NCBI GenBank assembly: GCA_020744425.1
Contig: JAGMUV010000047.1
Span: 124,001 to 188,000, forward strand
Reading direction: 5' to 3'
DNA: 64,000 nt
DNA from: Dactylonectria macrodidyma
Lineage: Eukaryota > Ascomycota > Sordariomycetes > Hypocreales > Nectriaceae
The notes under the pieces are model-generated. The model did no database searches and was not told where the DNA came from. It saw nothing but the letters and a program-made list of their open reading frames with translations. Shown here in pieces: positions 34,606 to 45,948 of this stretch; the stretch's first letter is position 1; each line of letters opens with the position of its first letter. The translations under genes were made by a program, and so were the position numbers.

Positions 34606-34821
34606 CTATTTAGCCAAGTAATGAAACCCATTCACGACATTGAGGACGCCCTTGGGGAGGCCGACATTTTGGCGCAGAAAGGCGAAGAAGATGACCGAAA
34701 GGGAAGACTTCTCTGATGATTTGAGCACCAAATAGTATTGCCGGGAGCTTGAACTGAAACATCGAAGACCGTCTCGATGGCGCGATGGTCTGATCCATGC
34801 TCTGTCCCGTGTATCGCACAT
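34606..34821 (-). pseudogene. Relic of an aldehyde dehydrogenase
   Basis: A minus-strand frame reads VLKSSEKSSLSVIFFAF followed by LRQNVGLPKGVLNVVNGF, which is the cofactor-binding segment of aldehyde dehydrogenases (family form: vvLKpSE.....l......aGlPpGVlNvvnGfG). Nothing of the remaining 400 residues is visible on either side. The fragment ends in a stop after HYLAK. Probably a deletion remnant of a lost cluster or neighbouring gene. Confidence 0.65.
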
Positions 34822-35371
34822 TTCGTAGTTGAAACAGCCAGGTCTTCCGGCCTCTTCTACATACGCAGTAGGGTTTCGCGATGCGATGCGTGCTGGTCAG
34901 CAAGACTGTTTCATGGTTAGTGGTGCTTCTGTTGCATCCTAGAACTTCAACTGCCAAGTCCGGCACCGCGTCCTAAGCCCGACAATCTTAACAGGGGGGA
35001 GAAAACGGGGAAATTACCGGTGAGCCGAAGAAGCCGAGATCTTCACTTTCTCACCCTTACGCGCCCCCTTTCCTTACCTTAGGTAGAAGGTACCTTGAAC
35101 TCCGAGGGCCGAAAGCCGAGTCGCGACATTCAGCTCCTCCCCTGTGCATCAATTCTTCCATCCATGGATGTTTACTTGCCTAGCCCGAGTACTTTGCCTT
35201 ATTCAAACCTCGTCGCTCTGGGCTGCTAGCACTACCTCACCTCCACGTAACAACACACTAGACAGCTGCATATTGCGCCACCCAGGTACCTACTTAGCCT
35301 AAACCCTGGATCTTGAACTTGGCCTTATTCTTGCAAGCCGTTGACTGAGGTGACCTCCTAGCAAGCTCAAC

Positions 35372-35824
35372 ATGCCACCAGATCAAACCAAACCTCTGCG
35401 GAACTGCATCAGCTGCAAGGAGCGCAAAGTCCGCTGCGATCGCCGTCGTCCTTGTTCCAAATGCACAAAGGCTCACCAGGACTGCGTTGTCCCAACCACT
35501 GGACGAATCTTGCGACAGCCTCGGCGCATAAGGCCTGAACCAACCACAATGACCCGAAGGCAGATGGACCTTGTGAGCCGGATCCGTCGGTTAGAGGACA
35601 TGGTCGATCATCTTCATGCCAGGTACAATGGCAAACAGACTAAGCAGGATGAGGGCCGTACCAACAATGAGACTCCAACCCGTGAAGATATGGACCAGGT
35701 TGAAGACGGCTCTTACATCGATACCCCTTCGTGCCTTGGCGTTGATCTATCTGCTTACCAGAGGGTGGAATTATGGCTCATGAGGACCGAGGGCGGCAAT
35801 ACGTCAGGGAACGCTTCTAGGTAA
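35372..35824 (+). pseudogene. N-terminal part of a second Zn2Cys6 transcription factor, truncated
   Basis: Encodes a good zinc cluster, CISCKERKVRC...CSKC...C (CX2CX6CX5CX2CX6C), at residues 12-38, and a heptad-like helix LVSRIRRLEDMVDHLHARY. The frame ends after about 150 residues at a TAG that overlaps a possible donor (TAG/GTAACT at 35819). The following sequence is AT-rich, RIP-marked and then interrupted by a pogo element, and no fungal_trans domain is found downstream. Usual length is 600-800 residues. Either a truncated gene or a two-part gene broken by insertions. Confidence 0.65.
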
Positions 35825-35972
35825 CTCTATAGTAAGAGGCAAGCCCTCCTATCCCTCATCTTCACTATACTTAAAGGGCCTATAAATAAACGGCTAACTA
35901 ATTGATGTTAAGCTTAATGCATTCTATAATAGTCTTAATGAATTTAATAGTGAAGATGAAGAAGAAGAACTA

Positions 35973-36029
35973 GGATAACTCTTATATTAATACCCCTTTA
36001 TACTTTAGTATTAATCTATTGACTTACTT
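35973..36029 (+). repeat. RIP-mutated copy of part of the truncated regulator
   Basis: Matches 35708-35764 base for base along its length. The dozen or more differences are nearly all C-to-T or G-to-A in this copy, with a single T-to-G exception. This is the classical footprint of repeat-induced point mutation on a duplicated segment. Confidence 0.65.
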
Positions 36030-36284
36030 GCAGCGGCTGTGCTAAACCGCTGTACCATAGGGCAAAAGATTGGTCAATAATCGCATTGATTGCAATTACT
36101 GGGCACACTAGCTGCTCTTTTAAGCCTATCGCTGTTCCAGAGGACCAGGCTGTAACACCGGGCCTCAGCCCGTCACATAATTAGACTAATTAAAAAAGAG
36201 AAAAAGAGCTATGGTTAAAAAGATCTAAATAAGCTATTTATATTAATTATAAATATTAGGACTGTAAGGAGATAGATTAAGCTA

Positions 36285-38507
36285 CCATCCACGACCACTT
36301 AATGGGCACCCCCACTTAATGGCCCACCAAAATTTCGGTCCTCCCATACAAAATCTGAATTTTCAATTACACCGCATTTTACCAAGAATGAAGATACTCA
36401 CAAACCAAAACCTGTGCTGTATAGTCTGTGTCATGAAATTTTAATATCGGCTCAACTTTTTCCCGTCTCCCCTCGTGGCCTTGTTCTCTAGCCCTTTGAA
36501 ATTTTTTCATTTTCACCTTATCCACCCCATCCGACTTCATCCACTCCAGTAGGCATATCACCTACTTTACTTATGGAACTCCTGCCACAATGGTTCGGCG
36601 TGATTATACCGAAGACGACGTAGCTGAGGCTATTCTCGATATTACTGATAGAGGCCTATCGCAGACTGAGGCGGCCCAGAAACGTGGAGTGCCTCGATCG
36701 ACCATTTATAGACGACTTTCCGGTCAAGCGAGCAGGAATGAACGTATCCATGCCCAGCAGCGTATTTCAAAGAGCCAGGAGGAGACTCTCCTTCGTTGGG
36801 TACTGCGACAAGAGTCTCTGGGCTATGCTCCCTCGCACAGCCAGCTCCGCGCCTGTGTCGAGGCCATCTTTCAACAACAAGGCGATAACAAGCCTCTGGG
36901 TAAACACTGGACCACCAGGTTCGTCAAGCGTCACCTACAACTATCTACCAAGCTTGGAAAACGCCAGGAAGCCGCCAGATTTGACGGGTTTACTCCGAAG
37001 GCGGTCAATTGGTACTTCGATATCCGGGAGAACGAGTACGGCTGGATCAAGCCTGAGAACACGGTTAACGTGGACGAGGGTGGCATAACGGCGGGTTTCG
37101 GTAAGTCCTCTACAACTTCTCTACGTGCTTTTATAGGGCATAACTAATTGGTTGTCCATGAGGCCTGGACAGCCTCGTAATCGGGAGCTCTGACCCGAAA
37201 AAGAAGGCGTTGTTGAAGGGCGTTCAGTCGCGCGCTTGGACGTCGTTTACTGAGGCTGTCACCGCAACTGGCCGCGCTTTAAAACCGGGAATTATCTTTA
37301 AAGGAAAAGAGCTGCAAAAGCAGTGGTTCCTTAAGGAATTCGAATTGATAGCGGACTGGCACTACATCACATCACCGAACGGCTGGACTGACAACCATAT
37401 AGCTCTCGAGTGGTTGAAAGATGTCTATCTACCTCAAACGGAGCCTCGTGATGCATCGGATGCGAGACTTATTATCCTTGACGGTCACGGGAGCCATGCA
37501 CAGGTGAGCCTTTTGGTGTTTTCGCCACAGAGTCACCCGCTATAGGGTCGCTAACGAGCAGTCAGGATGAGTGGATGGCCACGTGCTTTCTGAACAACGT
37601 CTACTGCTGTTACCTACCAGCACATTGTTCTCATGGTTTGCAGCCGTTAGATAATGGAATTTTTAATGTCATCAAAGGTGCGTATCGGAAAGAACTCCAA
37701 AAGCTGGCTAGTTTGACCGATTCTGCGCCGGTGGATAAAGTCAACTTTATTCGGTCATACGCAAAAGCCAGAGAGACGGGCATGAGGAAGGAGATTATCT
37801 TATCCAGCTGGAGATTTACTGGAAATTGGCCTATAAACCGTCACAAAGCTCTAACGCATCCGGAAATTCAACCGGATAAAGAAAAAGTGCTGGAACGGTT
37901 CAAGACGCCAAGCCCTCCTCAACTGCACTCAGATGATACGCCGAAAATGAGCCGCCAGGTGAGAGATATGGCCAAGCATCGAAGCCGACCGACCAGGCGG
38001 AAGTATAGTAAGATCGCAAAGGGTCTGGAAGCTTTAGAGATGAAGGTGGCCGTTCAGAATGCGCGGATTACTGGGCTGGAGGAGCAGGTGTCCCAGCTGC
38101 AGCGAGGGAAGAAAAGAAAGGCGGTACCAAACCCGAACCGACAATTCATGGCTCTGGCTGAGGCTCTAGCGGCTGGAGAAGCTCTCCCTAGCTCAAAGGA
38201 GGCAGAAATAGAAGTGGATGTGGATGAGGAGGTCGAGTCGGTGATTGAGGTGGGTGTCAGATCAGAGGACGAAAGTGACTTTATGGTCGTAACAAAGCAC
38301 TGCCAGCGGACACGCAGCGGTCGGGAGGTCAAAAAACCACGCAGAGAGTAAAATTTGATCAATTTTATGGAGAGTCTCTTTACTAACTTCGATTTTGATT
38401 GACAACGTGGTCCGTTTTTATGTGCACCAAAATTTAGATTTTGTATGGGAGGACCGAAATTTTGGTGGCCCATTAAGTGGGGGTGCCCATTAAGTGGTCG
38501 TGGATGG
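36285..38507 (+). mobile_element. Apparently intact pogo-type transposon, 2.2 kb
   Basis: TA target duplications at 36283-36284 and 38508-38509. Terminal inverted repeats are about 79 bases with two mismatches, beginning CCATCCACGACCACTTAATG. Each terminus contains the word CCACTTAATGG twice, probable transposase-binding sites. The transposase frame inside looks complete. Confidence 0.9.
36590..38351 (+). CDS. Pogo-type DDE transposase
   Basis: Three exons (36590-37100, 37163-37503, 37566-38351) give 545 residues. The N-terminal psq helix-turn-helix reads LSQTEAAQKRGVPRSTIYRR. A CENP-B-type second DNA-binding domain follows, with HWTTRFVKRHL. The DDE_1 catalytic core has NVDEGG, LDGHGSHAQ and HGLQPLDNGIF with its three Asp residues. 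The C-terminal third carries a coiled coil (EALEMKVAVQNARITGLEEQ) and an acidic tail ending in basic KKPRRE. Both introns restore the family consensus across the junctions. No stop or frameshift is seen, so the element may be, or recently was, active. Confidence 0.9.
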
Positions 38508-38509
38508 TA

Positions 38510-40857
38510 TAGTTCGAGATTGAATATATTAGAGCCTGATGGGGGATAGGGTTTGCTCCTTGAACCACTGCCAGCCCAGCAATTCACCATCCGGTGGCCG
38601 TCCTTCCCCGTGCCGAGTTGACAAAGGGCAGCTGTGATATGTCTTATATAGTCGGCCAGGCTTAGAACATCTCCATTGACGCCTCTTATCACATTGAGAT
38701 CATTATTGTTCAACTGGCGACGTGGTCGGTAGTTGGAAAGCAGCACAAAAAGCTATCCTAGTTAATCTCGTATATTTAAACTCTGGAACTAATGTTTCAA
38801 GAATCACTATGACCTCATCACGAGAGGGGCAATAGCACTGATCGGTAGGGCGAGTCGCGGGTGGCATGACCAAGAGCCAGGGTAGCTCAGACCAATAACC
38901 GGGGGTCTGGTGTCCTGTTCAAGGCTATTCCAGGGTTACGGGTTCGTCGGCGACTACCAAAGAGCAGACTTCTCAAGGCTCTTGGGCGTGATAGGCGACA
39001 ACCTCAGAATAATATCGTATTGAGTAGTCGACCGGTGACCCTTTGAGATGTGGAAAAGGTGGCTCACGTGAGATCTTAGGGGATATCAGGCCATATGCAA
39101 GCGAGCATCTTCATGCGCAGAGGTCGGTCTGCTGGGCCCTCTTGTAACGGAGTCCAGCACGATGAAGGCGTCTCCTCCCATAAAGACCGCCAGCTCCGCG
39201 ATGAGAAGCTCAACTGATTTGGAGGAGAAGATACGCTGGAGCACTCTGTTTCTCGTGGGCAAGTGCACGGTCGAGCATGACCACGGCTGTCGCGAGGGTC
39301 GTTTTGCCTGTGGTCAGTCGACTCAACTCGACGAGCTGATGTCACAGACCTTTCTCTTCCGCAGCGCCGAGTCCTCATCACCAGTTTTTACAAGAGGGGC
39401 GGAGCGCACTATTCGCTAATAGGGGCCTCGTAGAAGGTCAAGAGGCAGTTAATATCAGCATAAGTTCTTTATCGCCCGTGGGTGATCACGTCACGGAGCG
39501 CAGCATCCATGGAGCTTGATATGACCGCCACAAGCTCGCGGCTGATGAGGCTGCGACGGTATTTGATCTTGAGATTGGCGGCGCCTCAGCCCTCGTTGAC
39601 ATGCACAGTAAGGTCGAATCAGGTCCCAACCAGGGCGAGCTGCAGCTGCTGGGAGCCTTACAGAACCCCTGATGGGTAGCATCCTCACCACATAGTCCGG
39701 TCAAGGTCATGTTAAACCAACATAAGCTGCACCATGAGCTTGTTTTTCAAGATAATGAAGCCGGTGAGCTGCTGTGTTGCTGTCCCCAGGAGTGGCAAGT
39801 GTGCGACACCGGCGTAAACGTCCGCTGCGTGGTGTGCTGCGAGCTTGAGATCGTATGTTCTAGGTCGAATGACGTATGCAGAGCGTTGAGATAGAACCTG
39901 ATAACATCTTAGAGTGTGAGGCCTATTACACGGTCCGTCAAGGGGATTCCGAGAGCACACTTTGCCATCCTCACCATTCAAGCGAAGATGACCTAACACA
40001 TCATGATTGATCGGATTGATCGGATTGATCCTGCGTAGCTCTTGCCCTCAAAGGCTCTAACTTGGCTAGGACGCAAGGCTTGAACATGCACGAGGTTAGT
40101 GTCCTTCTCGAGCGTCATCAGTGAATTGACAGCGAGTGGACGTCGCGTTCGGGCATCAAGGGCTCCAGTACCTCCTCGCCCAGTTGGCCAAGGCACCAGC
40201 TCGGTCGCTGCTTACTGCTGACGATGCGTGGTTTTGAGTCTCTGATATTGCGAGAACTTCAACCGAATAGTCATGGCAGTTATATCCTGTGTTGTGTACA
40301 GTCTCCGTCACCTGCCGGGATTTCGATTCAAGTTCCACTTGTACCCTAAAATCCACTTTAGTCAATCTTACACTGCTTCTGTCGCCTACATTTCTCAGTT
40401 CCATAGTTTGGAAATACCAGTTTGACGTACACCAAGAGTCTTGGTTGCTCGAGGAACAGCCAGAATGGGACTTCGCTTCGGTGTTCCCGGGCTAATAAAG
40501 TCAGGCTACATTTTGCTCGGCATTGTCAGCATTTTCTCCGCCGTGTAATATCTGGCTCTCCTGCTGATAACTTGCTCGCTAGCTAGAACTGGCCAACATA
40601 CGAGTCAGCTCAATTCTGTGGCAATTCCTGCAATGTGCTAGTGTGCATTCGGTCAGAGAGTTGATCATATCTCAAGTAGGCAGCTTGACTAACCATGAGA
40701 GCGTGACAATCTATAGAACTTTCTCAATGAGTTGAGTGGAGATACACAGCATCAGCCATAATTAATGCGGACTGGCCTAGTTCTCGTCGACCGCCACAGC
40801 TTTTGCCGTTCTGGCACAGGTTTTTACAACCAACAAGTATCATTGATGGGTTCCAGC
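38510..40857. other. Unassigned decayed sequence
   Basis: Several frames of 60-100 codons exist. One minus-strand stretch near 39300 reads TGKTTLATAVVMLDRALAH (P-loop-like), with a continuation in another frame, but no family could be assigned. No terminal repeats were noticed. Probably relic DNA. Confidence 0.35.
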
Positions 40858-42111
40858 CAAGCTTGGAAATCGATCGTATAGATCGATTCTGAGCCCTGAT
40901 CGATCGATTTATATCGATCAACGCATCTGATCGATCGATATCGATCGAGCGGCCCTCTCAGTCGATCGATATCGATCGATCGTCAATTAAAATCGATCGA
41001 TCGATATCGATCGACGATCAAATCGATCAAGGCGGGTCCTCCTTATCCATATCTACTGTGATTCTGCCAACCACTTGAAGAACTTGCCTCCAATTGTCAC
41101 CTTCGAGAAGACCAAGAGGAAGACTCGGCTGATAAATGCCAGCTTTACTCCAGGAACGATGGCATTGAGCCATGGCCACAACATGCCGTCGTAGGCGAGA
41201 TCTGAGTGGCGTTACCATCCTCCCGCAACTACTAAAATCTCTCTCCGTTTCTGCTGAAGACGAGGGGATAGTAAGAAAGTCAACAGCCATATAAGACAGC
41301 CGGGGAAAGCGCACAACGCCGACGTCCCTCCACCAAGCAACCGGATCTGCTTTGTATGCCATGTTATCCACCGGTGGCTCAGATAGATACTGGTCCAGCT
41401 CGTCCTGTTCCGGCGACTCGATTGACTGCCTTGGTCGTTTGCTTTGTCGCCCTTCGGAGTTGGGACAAGTCAATGACCGACTAAATGCCAGTCGACGCTC
41501 AATGTAGTCCAAACCACTATTGCTCCCGATTGCTGAAGTGGCATTGCAAGCTGCCTCGCGAGCCATGCTCTTGTACCTCTCTTCCCATACTCCTCTTAAG
41601 CTCTTCTCATACGTCTTCTTCCATTCTGAGGTTTGGCGAGACGGGAGTTGGTTCCAAAGCCGCTCTAGAGCTCGCCATTTCTTGCAAGGGTGGAACACGA
41701 CTGCCGCTACGTATGCGGTAGAGGTCAGCTTGCCATAATAGTCGTTTAACTTCTTCCACGCGAGCTTGATGTAAATCTTCAAAAGGCGCCGGGTTTTCGG
41801 ATCCATATCATCGAACAATTGAATCTCTTCCATCATCTGGTCGTCATTCTCTTCGATTACCACTCCTTGAACTGCAAGCTCGAGATGGTCAAGGAGCATC
41901 TCCACCACCTGGAAGTACTCATCGAATCCTCCTGAGGTTGAGCGGAGACCAGCAACACCCTCACCCTGGAGTTGCTTTGAGGCAACCTTGAACGGTTGAA
42001 GGACCTTCTGAATCGCGGCAACAACCTTCCATTCCTCAAGCGAAAGCTTATTCAGTCCGAAGGACTTTTATTACGACGATAACTTCTTACCACGATAACT
42101 TGAATTGAAAA

Positions 42112-42201
42112 GCTCCACTCGACGTGGATTGGTCAGATGCGTCTCTACTCGACGTGGATTGGACAGGTGCGCCTCCACTCAACATGGATTGGATTTACAG
42201 T
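42112..42201 (+). repeat. Three tandem copies of a 30-base unit
   Basis: Units share the core CCACTCGACGTGGATTGG, with small changes in the second (CTACTC) and third (CAACATGG). It lies just upstream of the coding start at 42301. Confidence 0.7.
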
Positions 42202-42300
42202 CCTGCCTGGTGTCATGCCAACGACATGCGTCGCTAGCGCGCAGTTCTTCCTCATTCTCATTCTTCCTCATCAAACCGTCCCTCCAATCCAACATACTCA

Positions 42301-43590
42301 TGGCAGATTCTATCCCTTCAACGAAGGTTTGCAGGAATTGCAAGCAGGAGAAGCCGGCAGGTCAATTCATTTCGAAGACAAAATCTTCCATAACACGTAG
42401 AAGGCTTACGGCTAACTGTCTCGACTGTAGAAATCAGCAAGCTTCACGCGCCCCTAAGCGTTCTGCAGAACAAGCTGAGTTATCCCCAATACGTCGAGAA
42501 AGATTGCCATTGATAGACTTGCAATTACATACACTAATTAACCCACAAGAATCTATTCTGCTGGGAACACCAATTGCTACGTCAACACGAGCAGGCGCGC
42601 CGATTACTTCCCCACCAGGTCCCTCAATTGCTTCTCAAGAAGGCGTACGACTTGGAACGCCGATCGAATCTCCGGTACCGAGTTTTCCTATTTGGCCGAG
42701 ACCAGCCCGGGGGAGACATCCCCGCCACCTTTCATGCAACGTCGAGATTTCGAGCTTCCGGATCCTGACTGGATGCGTGATCTGTCCCATTGCTCGTTGT
42801 CTGATAGAGATAAGGAGCTCCTGCAGAAGTTCTGGACGGAGCTGGAAAAGGACCGAATGGAACACTGCGCTCGCTATCAAGAGACATGGTTTGATATAGG
42901 CTTGAAAGATGGTATTTGCAAGCGTTGCATTGCCAAGGACGAGAACGAAAAGGAGGATGAGCCTTGGTTTTTTTCTGCCGAAAATCACTTGGATTTTGGC
43001 TTAATCCCTACGTTCCTCCCCCAATTGACAATAGTAGAAGAGATGCTAATTGCTCCAGTTCATGTGTTCGTGAACGTCATGCAGGTTCGAGGGCAGCAAT
43101 ATAAATATCGTGGCCATATTGTGCCCTTTCTCCGCGATGTTGGCAGAGTGTATCGCCAACTTCCCCTTTTACCCCCTGAATTAGATGTTATCCTGCTACG
43201 CCCTCCTAATGCAAGCGAACAAGCTCACCTTAACCGCCAATTCAGACGCCAGCTCCGCGTACGCCGTCGTTGTCTCCAGGAGTGGCTGGATTTCCTGTCT
43301 CGTAACCACCCAGGCTACCGAGATATTACTGTCTGCCAGAAGCGGATGTCAGTGCTGCCCGAAGATGGCGATGTACTTGATCAGGTTGCTACTGTGGAAG
43401 TCACCGATCCTCTGTCAGCTAGTTTGGGTGACATCGAGAATGACGACGTTGAGCCAGATGAGGTTCACCAGTCTGCAGTGCCAGATCTACTAGTATACTA
43501 CCAGAGGATACAGAGATGGAAGCATTGCATTCGCACGTTCTTGACGAAGAACGTGCGAATGCAATGCTTCGACCAGACCGGCGCAAGCAA
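42301..43590 (+). pseudogene. Helitron-type replicase N-terminus (fragment)
   Basis: The frame at 42301 begins MADSIPSTKVCRNCKQEKP, nearly identical to the beginning of the minus-strand replicase at 49276. It holds a Cys-rich finger (CRNC...CLDC). After a frame change near 42690 the frame 42692-43753 carries the DUF6570-like region with CKRCIAKDENE, LTIVEEMLIAPVHVFVNVMQ, QQYKYRGHIVPF and LRVRRRCLQEWLDFLSRNHP. It stops well before any HUH nuclease or helicase domain. So only about the first 450 residues of the replicase are present. Confidence 0.75.
43519..43570. repeat. Perfect hairpin, 24-base arms, 4-base loop
   Basis: Left arm 43519-43542, loop GACG, right arm 43547-43570; every base pairs. 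The right arm is part of the expected replicase coding sequence (ANAMLR in frame), so the left arm looks like a snap-back copy made during replication or break repair. Confidence 0.85.
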
Positions 43591-45948
43591 CAGCAACTTG
43601 ACCGGCCACTATTCCAACCTGTTTTTTCTTGATGACGTCGCTCTAGTACACAGAGAGTGCAAAAAAATGTCATGCATAGAGATACATCCTTCGGACTGTA
43701 TTACGCCCTCCCCACCGCCGGTGAGGGTGTCAGCATATTTTATTTCAGTATAGCTGACTTGTCTCGCTCTTTGCCGCCTTCGCTAAGCCATCGTTCTTCG
43801 ATGGTGGACAGCATCCTGTTCAAAGCTGCACGTTTCAGCAGAGCGCGTGAGGCCATTGCCTCATCGGATTGCCAGCGAGTGCAGACGTTTTGAACCCAAG
43901 CAAGGACAGGTTCGGTCGGGGCGGTTTGCCGTTGAGCTTCATAAAAGTCCTCGAGAAGTTGACTGCTCGTTCGAAGAGCAATGCCAATATTGTGTAGCTT
44001 ACCAAACGGCCCAAACTTGCGGTACTTGTCCACTTCCTCCGCGTTAATCGTCTCGGGGACTGGGTACTGATTCTCGCCCTCCTCAAGGCCTATTTCGAGC
44101 TCGAAGTCTTCCTCCATACTCGGCACACCGAACTCGTCGTCGGTTGCCAGCTCGTTGATAGCGTCAGACAACTGGCGTTGCTCCTCTTCGGTCATGAAGT
44201 CCTTATCGCCCCAGTGAGCAAGCAGCTCGTCGAAATTGTCTCGTTTGCTCCCGTACATCATAGCTCGAACTGTCAGATTCAGAAAATGAGGGCCACAGCG
44301 AATGCGGCGCTCATGTTTGTCGAAATCGAACTCGGCAGCAAGCGCTTCCATTGCCGTATCATTGTTCGTAGCGTTGTCAAGTGTGAAGTATCCTATTCTG
44401 AAACGGAGTAATACTGTCAGTTTGCCGACCAGTGCAAGAGTTGACGCGCGGGCCGGTACTTGTCTTCAAGACCAAACGTGCATATTGTATCTGCAACTTC
44501 ATCCGCCAGCGCGGCTCCAGTATGGCTTTTCCTGAGGGCTGGCAGAGCCAAAAGGACTCTCCATTGTTTCCAATCTCGGTCGATAAAGTGGGCGTTGATG
44601 CCAAGGAATGACGTGTTTTGTCGAGAAGTCCAGCCATCGAAAGTAAAATGAATCATACTTCTTGCATTTTGAAGGACCGTGCGAAGGGGACCAAGGGCTC
44701 GTTCGTACTCGTTCGATAGCAGATTCACGAGCGTCTTGCCCGTTGGTATCTGGCCTTCCTGAAGAGACGGGTTGTTGTAGAGAAGGAGTCGTCTGAAACG
44801 GTCAGAGTTTACGAGGTTGAACGGAAGGTTATCGTGTGTAAGCCAGTCAAGCAGGAGCAATTGATTCATCTTCGGATCGAATAACGTATGCAGATTGCCG
44901 AGAAGGGTCTGGTCTCGAGGGTTCGTTGGATCGGCGTGAAGCATATCAAGTAGGTTCCGTTCTGCACCGGCAGCTGGACCTGCCCTTTGTCTAGAAGGCG
45001 GCTGACAAGTTAGCACGCATCATCGAGCGACGCGAGACAGGGCGCGGAGAGATGGCACAAACCACGACCTTATGCTCCCTGCTCAGATGCCGGACAATGC
45101 CTCCAGCAGTGGAAGCGATGAAGACATAATGTGTAGTCTTCAGCCTGTTACGGAGGAAGCATCTCTCGCATATCCATACGATCTTGTGTGGTTGCGACCT
45201 GTTGTCCTTCATTCTGAATCCGAATTGCCACCACCATGTCCGCTCTCGAGAAGGGTCGTGACATATCGTGAAACCGGGGAAACGTTTGAATTTATCGGTC
45301 GTCCAAGCCTCATAGTCTGGAAACCTGCTGGGTGCAGATTTCGTCGAGGCCGAACTGGTTGACGGCTCGGAGGGCGGCGGCGGCGTTGAGGCGATATCCT
45401 CTACCTCTTCATCGAACGAGTCCATGGCGATGGCAAATGCCCCGCAAAGAACGCAGAGGCCAAATCGAATGCTGCGAGGTTGGTAAGGGTCCAACCTTTG
45501 AGGTCGACTTGGACAGGTTGTTTTGTGAAGTCGATTGAGCAGAGCGGAGGACCAGCAGCCAAGGACCATCGCGCAAGCGCAGGGAGTTCTCTACCCCTGA
45601 ATTGGCTGCTCGCCCGACGCCTTCTTCGAGACGTGTCTCGCGTCGCGTGTGGCTGCTGTGGCTGATGCTGCTGGCTTTTACGCGTACAGTGATACCGGTC
45701 GACGCGGCGACGCGACAAGTGATAGAATGGTCCGCACCACCGCTACCTACCCGGGACACCCTTGGTGCATGTGGCAATCGACGATCAAATCGATCGATTG
45801 AACGTTTGATCGATACGATATCGATCGATCAGGGCATATAATCGATCGATATCGATCGACCGACAAGCTTCGATCGATCGATCGAAATCGAAATCGAATC
45901 GATTAATCGAATCGATCAAATCGATTGGTCGATCGATTTCCAACCCTG

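Larger units (their letters stand above)
42057..43743 (+). mobile_element. 1.7-kb insertion of Helitron-type sequence inside the hAT transposase
   Basis: TTCAGT is present on both sides (42051-42056 and 43744-43749), as a 6-base target duplication would be. The interior matches the coding start of the Helitron-type replicase at 46-49 kb. Helitrons normally make no target duplication, so this is either another element that captured Helitron sequence or a repair insertion. Near both ends CAGTCCGAAGGA appears in inverted form. Confidence 0.55.
41027..45425 (-). pseudogene. hAT transposase, interrupted
   Basis: Reading leftward: exon 1 (45425-45063) with an acidic/Ser-Pro N-terminus and a BED-type zinc finger (CERC ... 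HLSREH); exon 2 (45001-44460) with [20 protein letters not shown] (first catalytic Asp) and [11 protein letters not shown]; exon 3 from 44397 with [13 protein letters not shown] (second Asp) and the metal/zinc [10 protein letters not shown] block, running to AIL near 43750. Then 1.7 kb of foreign sequence intervenes. The frame resumes at about 42056 with NKLSLEEWKVVAAIQKVLQP and ends at 41027 with the dimerisation domain (RFPRLSYMAVDFLTIPSSSAETERDFSSCG). Apart from the insertion the frame is open, so the break is a single event. Confidence 0.85.
40858..45948 (-). mobile_element. hAT transposon with internal insertion, about 5.1 kb
   Basis: The inverted termini (left CAAGCTTGGAAATCGATCG, right as complement CAGGGTTGGAAATCGATCG) differ at two of 19 bases. 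Both subterminal zones (40868-41030 and 45780-45940) are dense with ATCGATCGAT-type words. The 8 bases outside each end (GTTCCAGC and GTCTGCCG) do not match, so no target duplication is left. It interrupts Helitron replicase sequence on the right side only. Confidence 0.75.

Noticed and set aside
36150..36180. TGTAACACCGGGCC...CCCGTCACA string that looks like an LTR start
   Set aside because: No matching end, no target duplication, and the region is broken by the pogo insertion; cannot be supported.
39086..39381. Minus-strand P-loop-like string TGKTTLATAVVM and following frame
   Set aside because: Two short pieces in different frames, no second motif and no family match; could be chance or an old relic.
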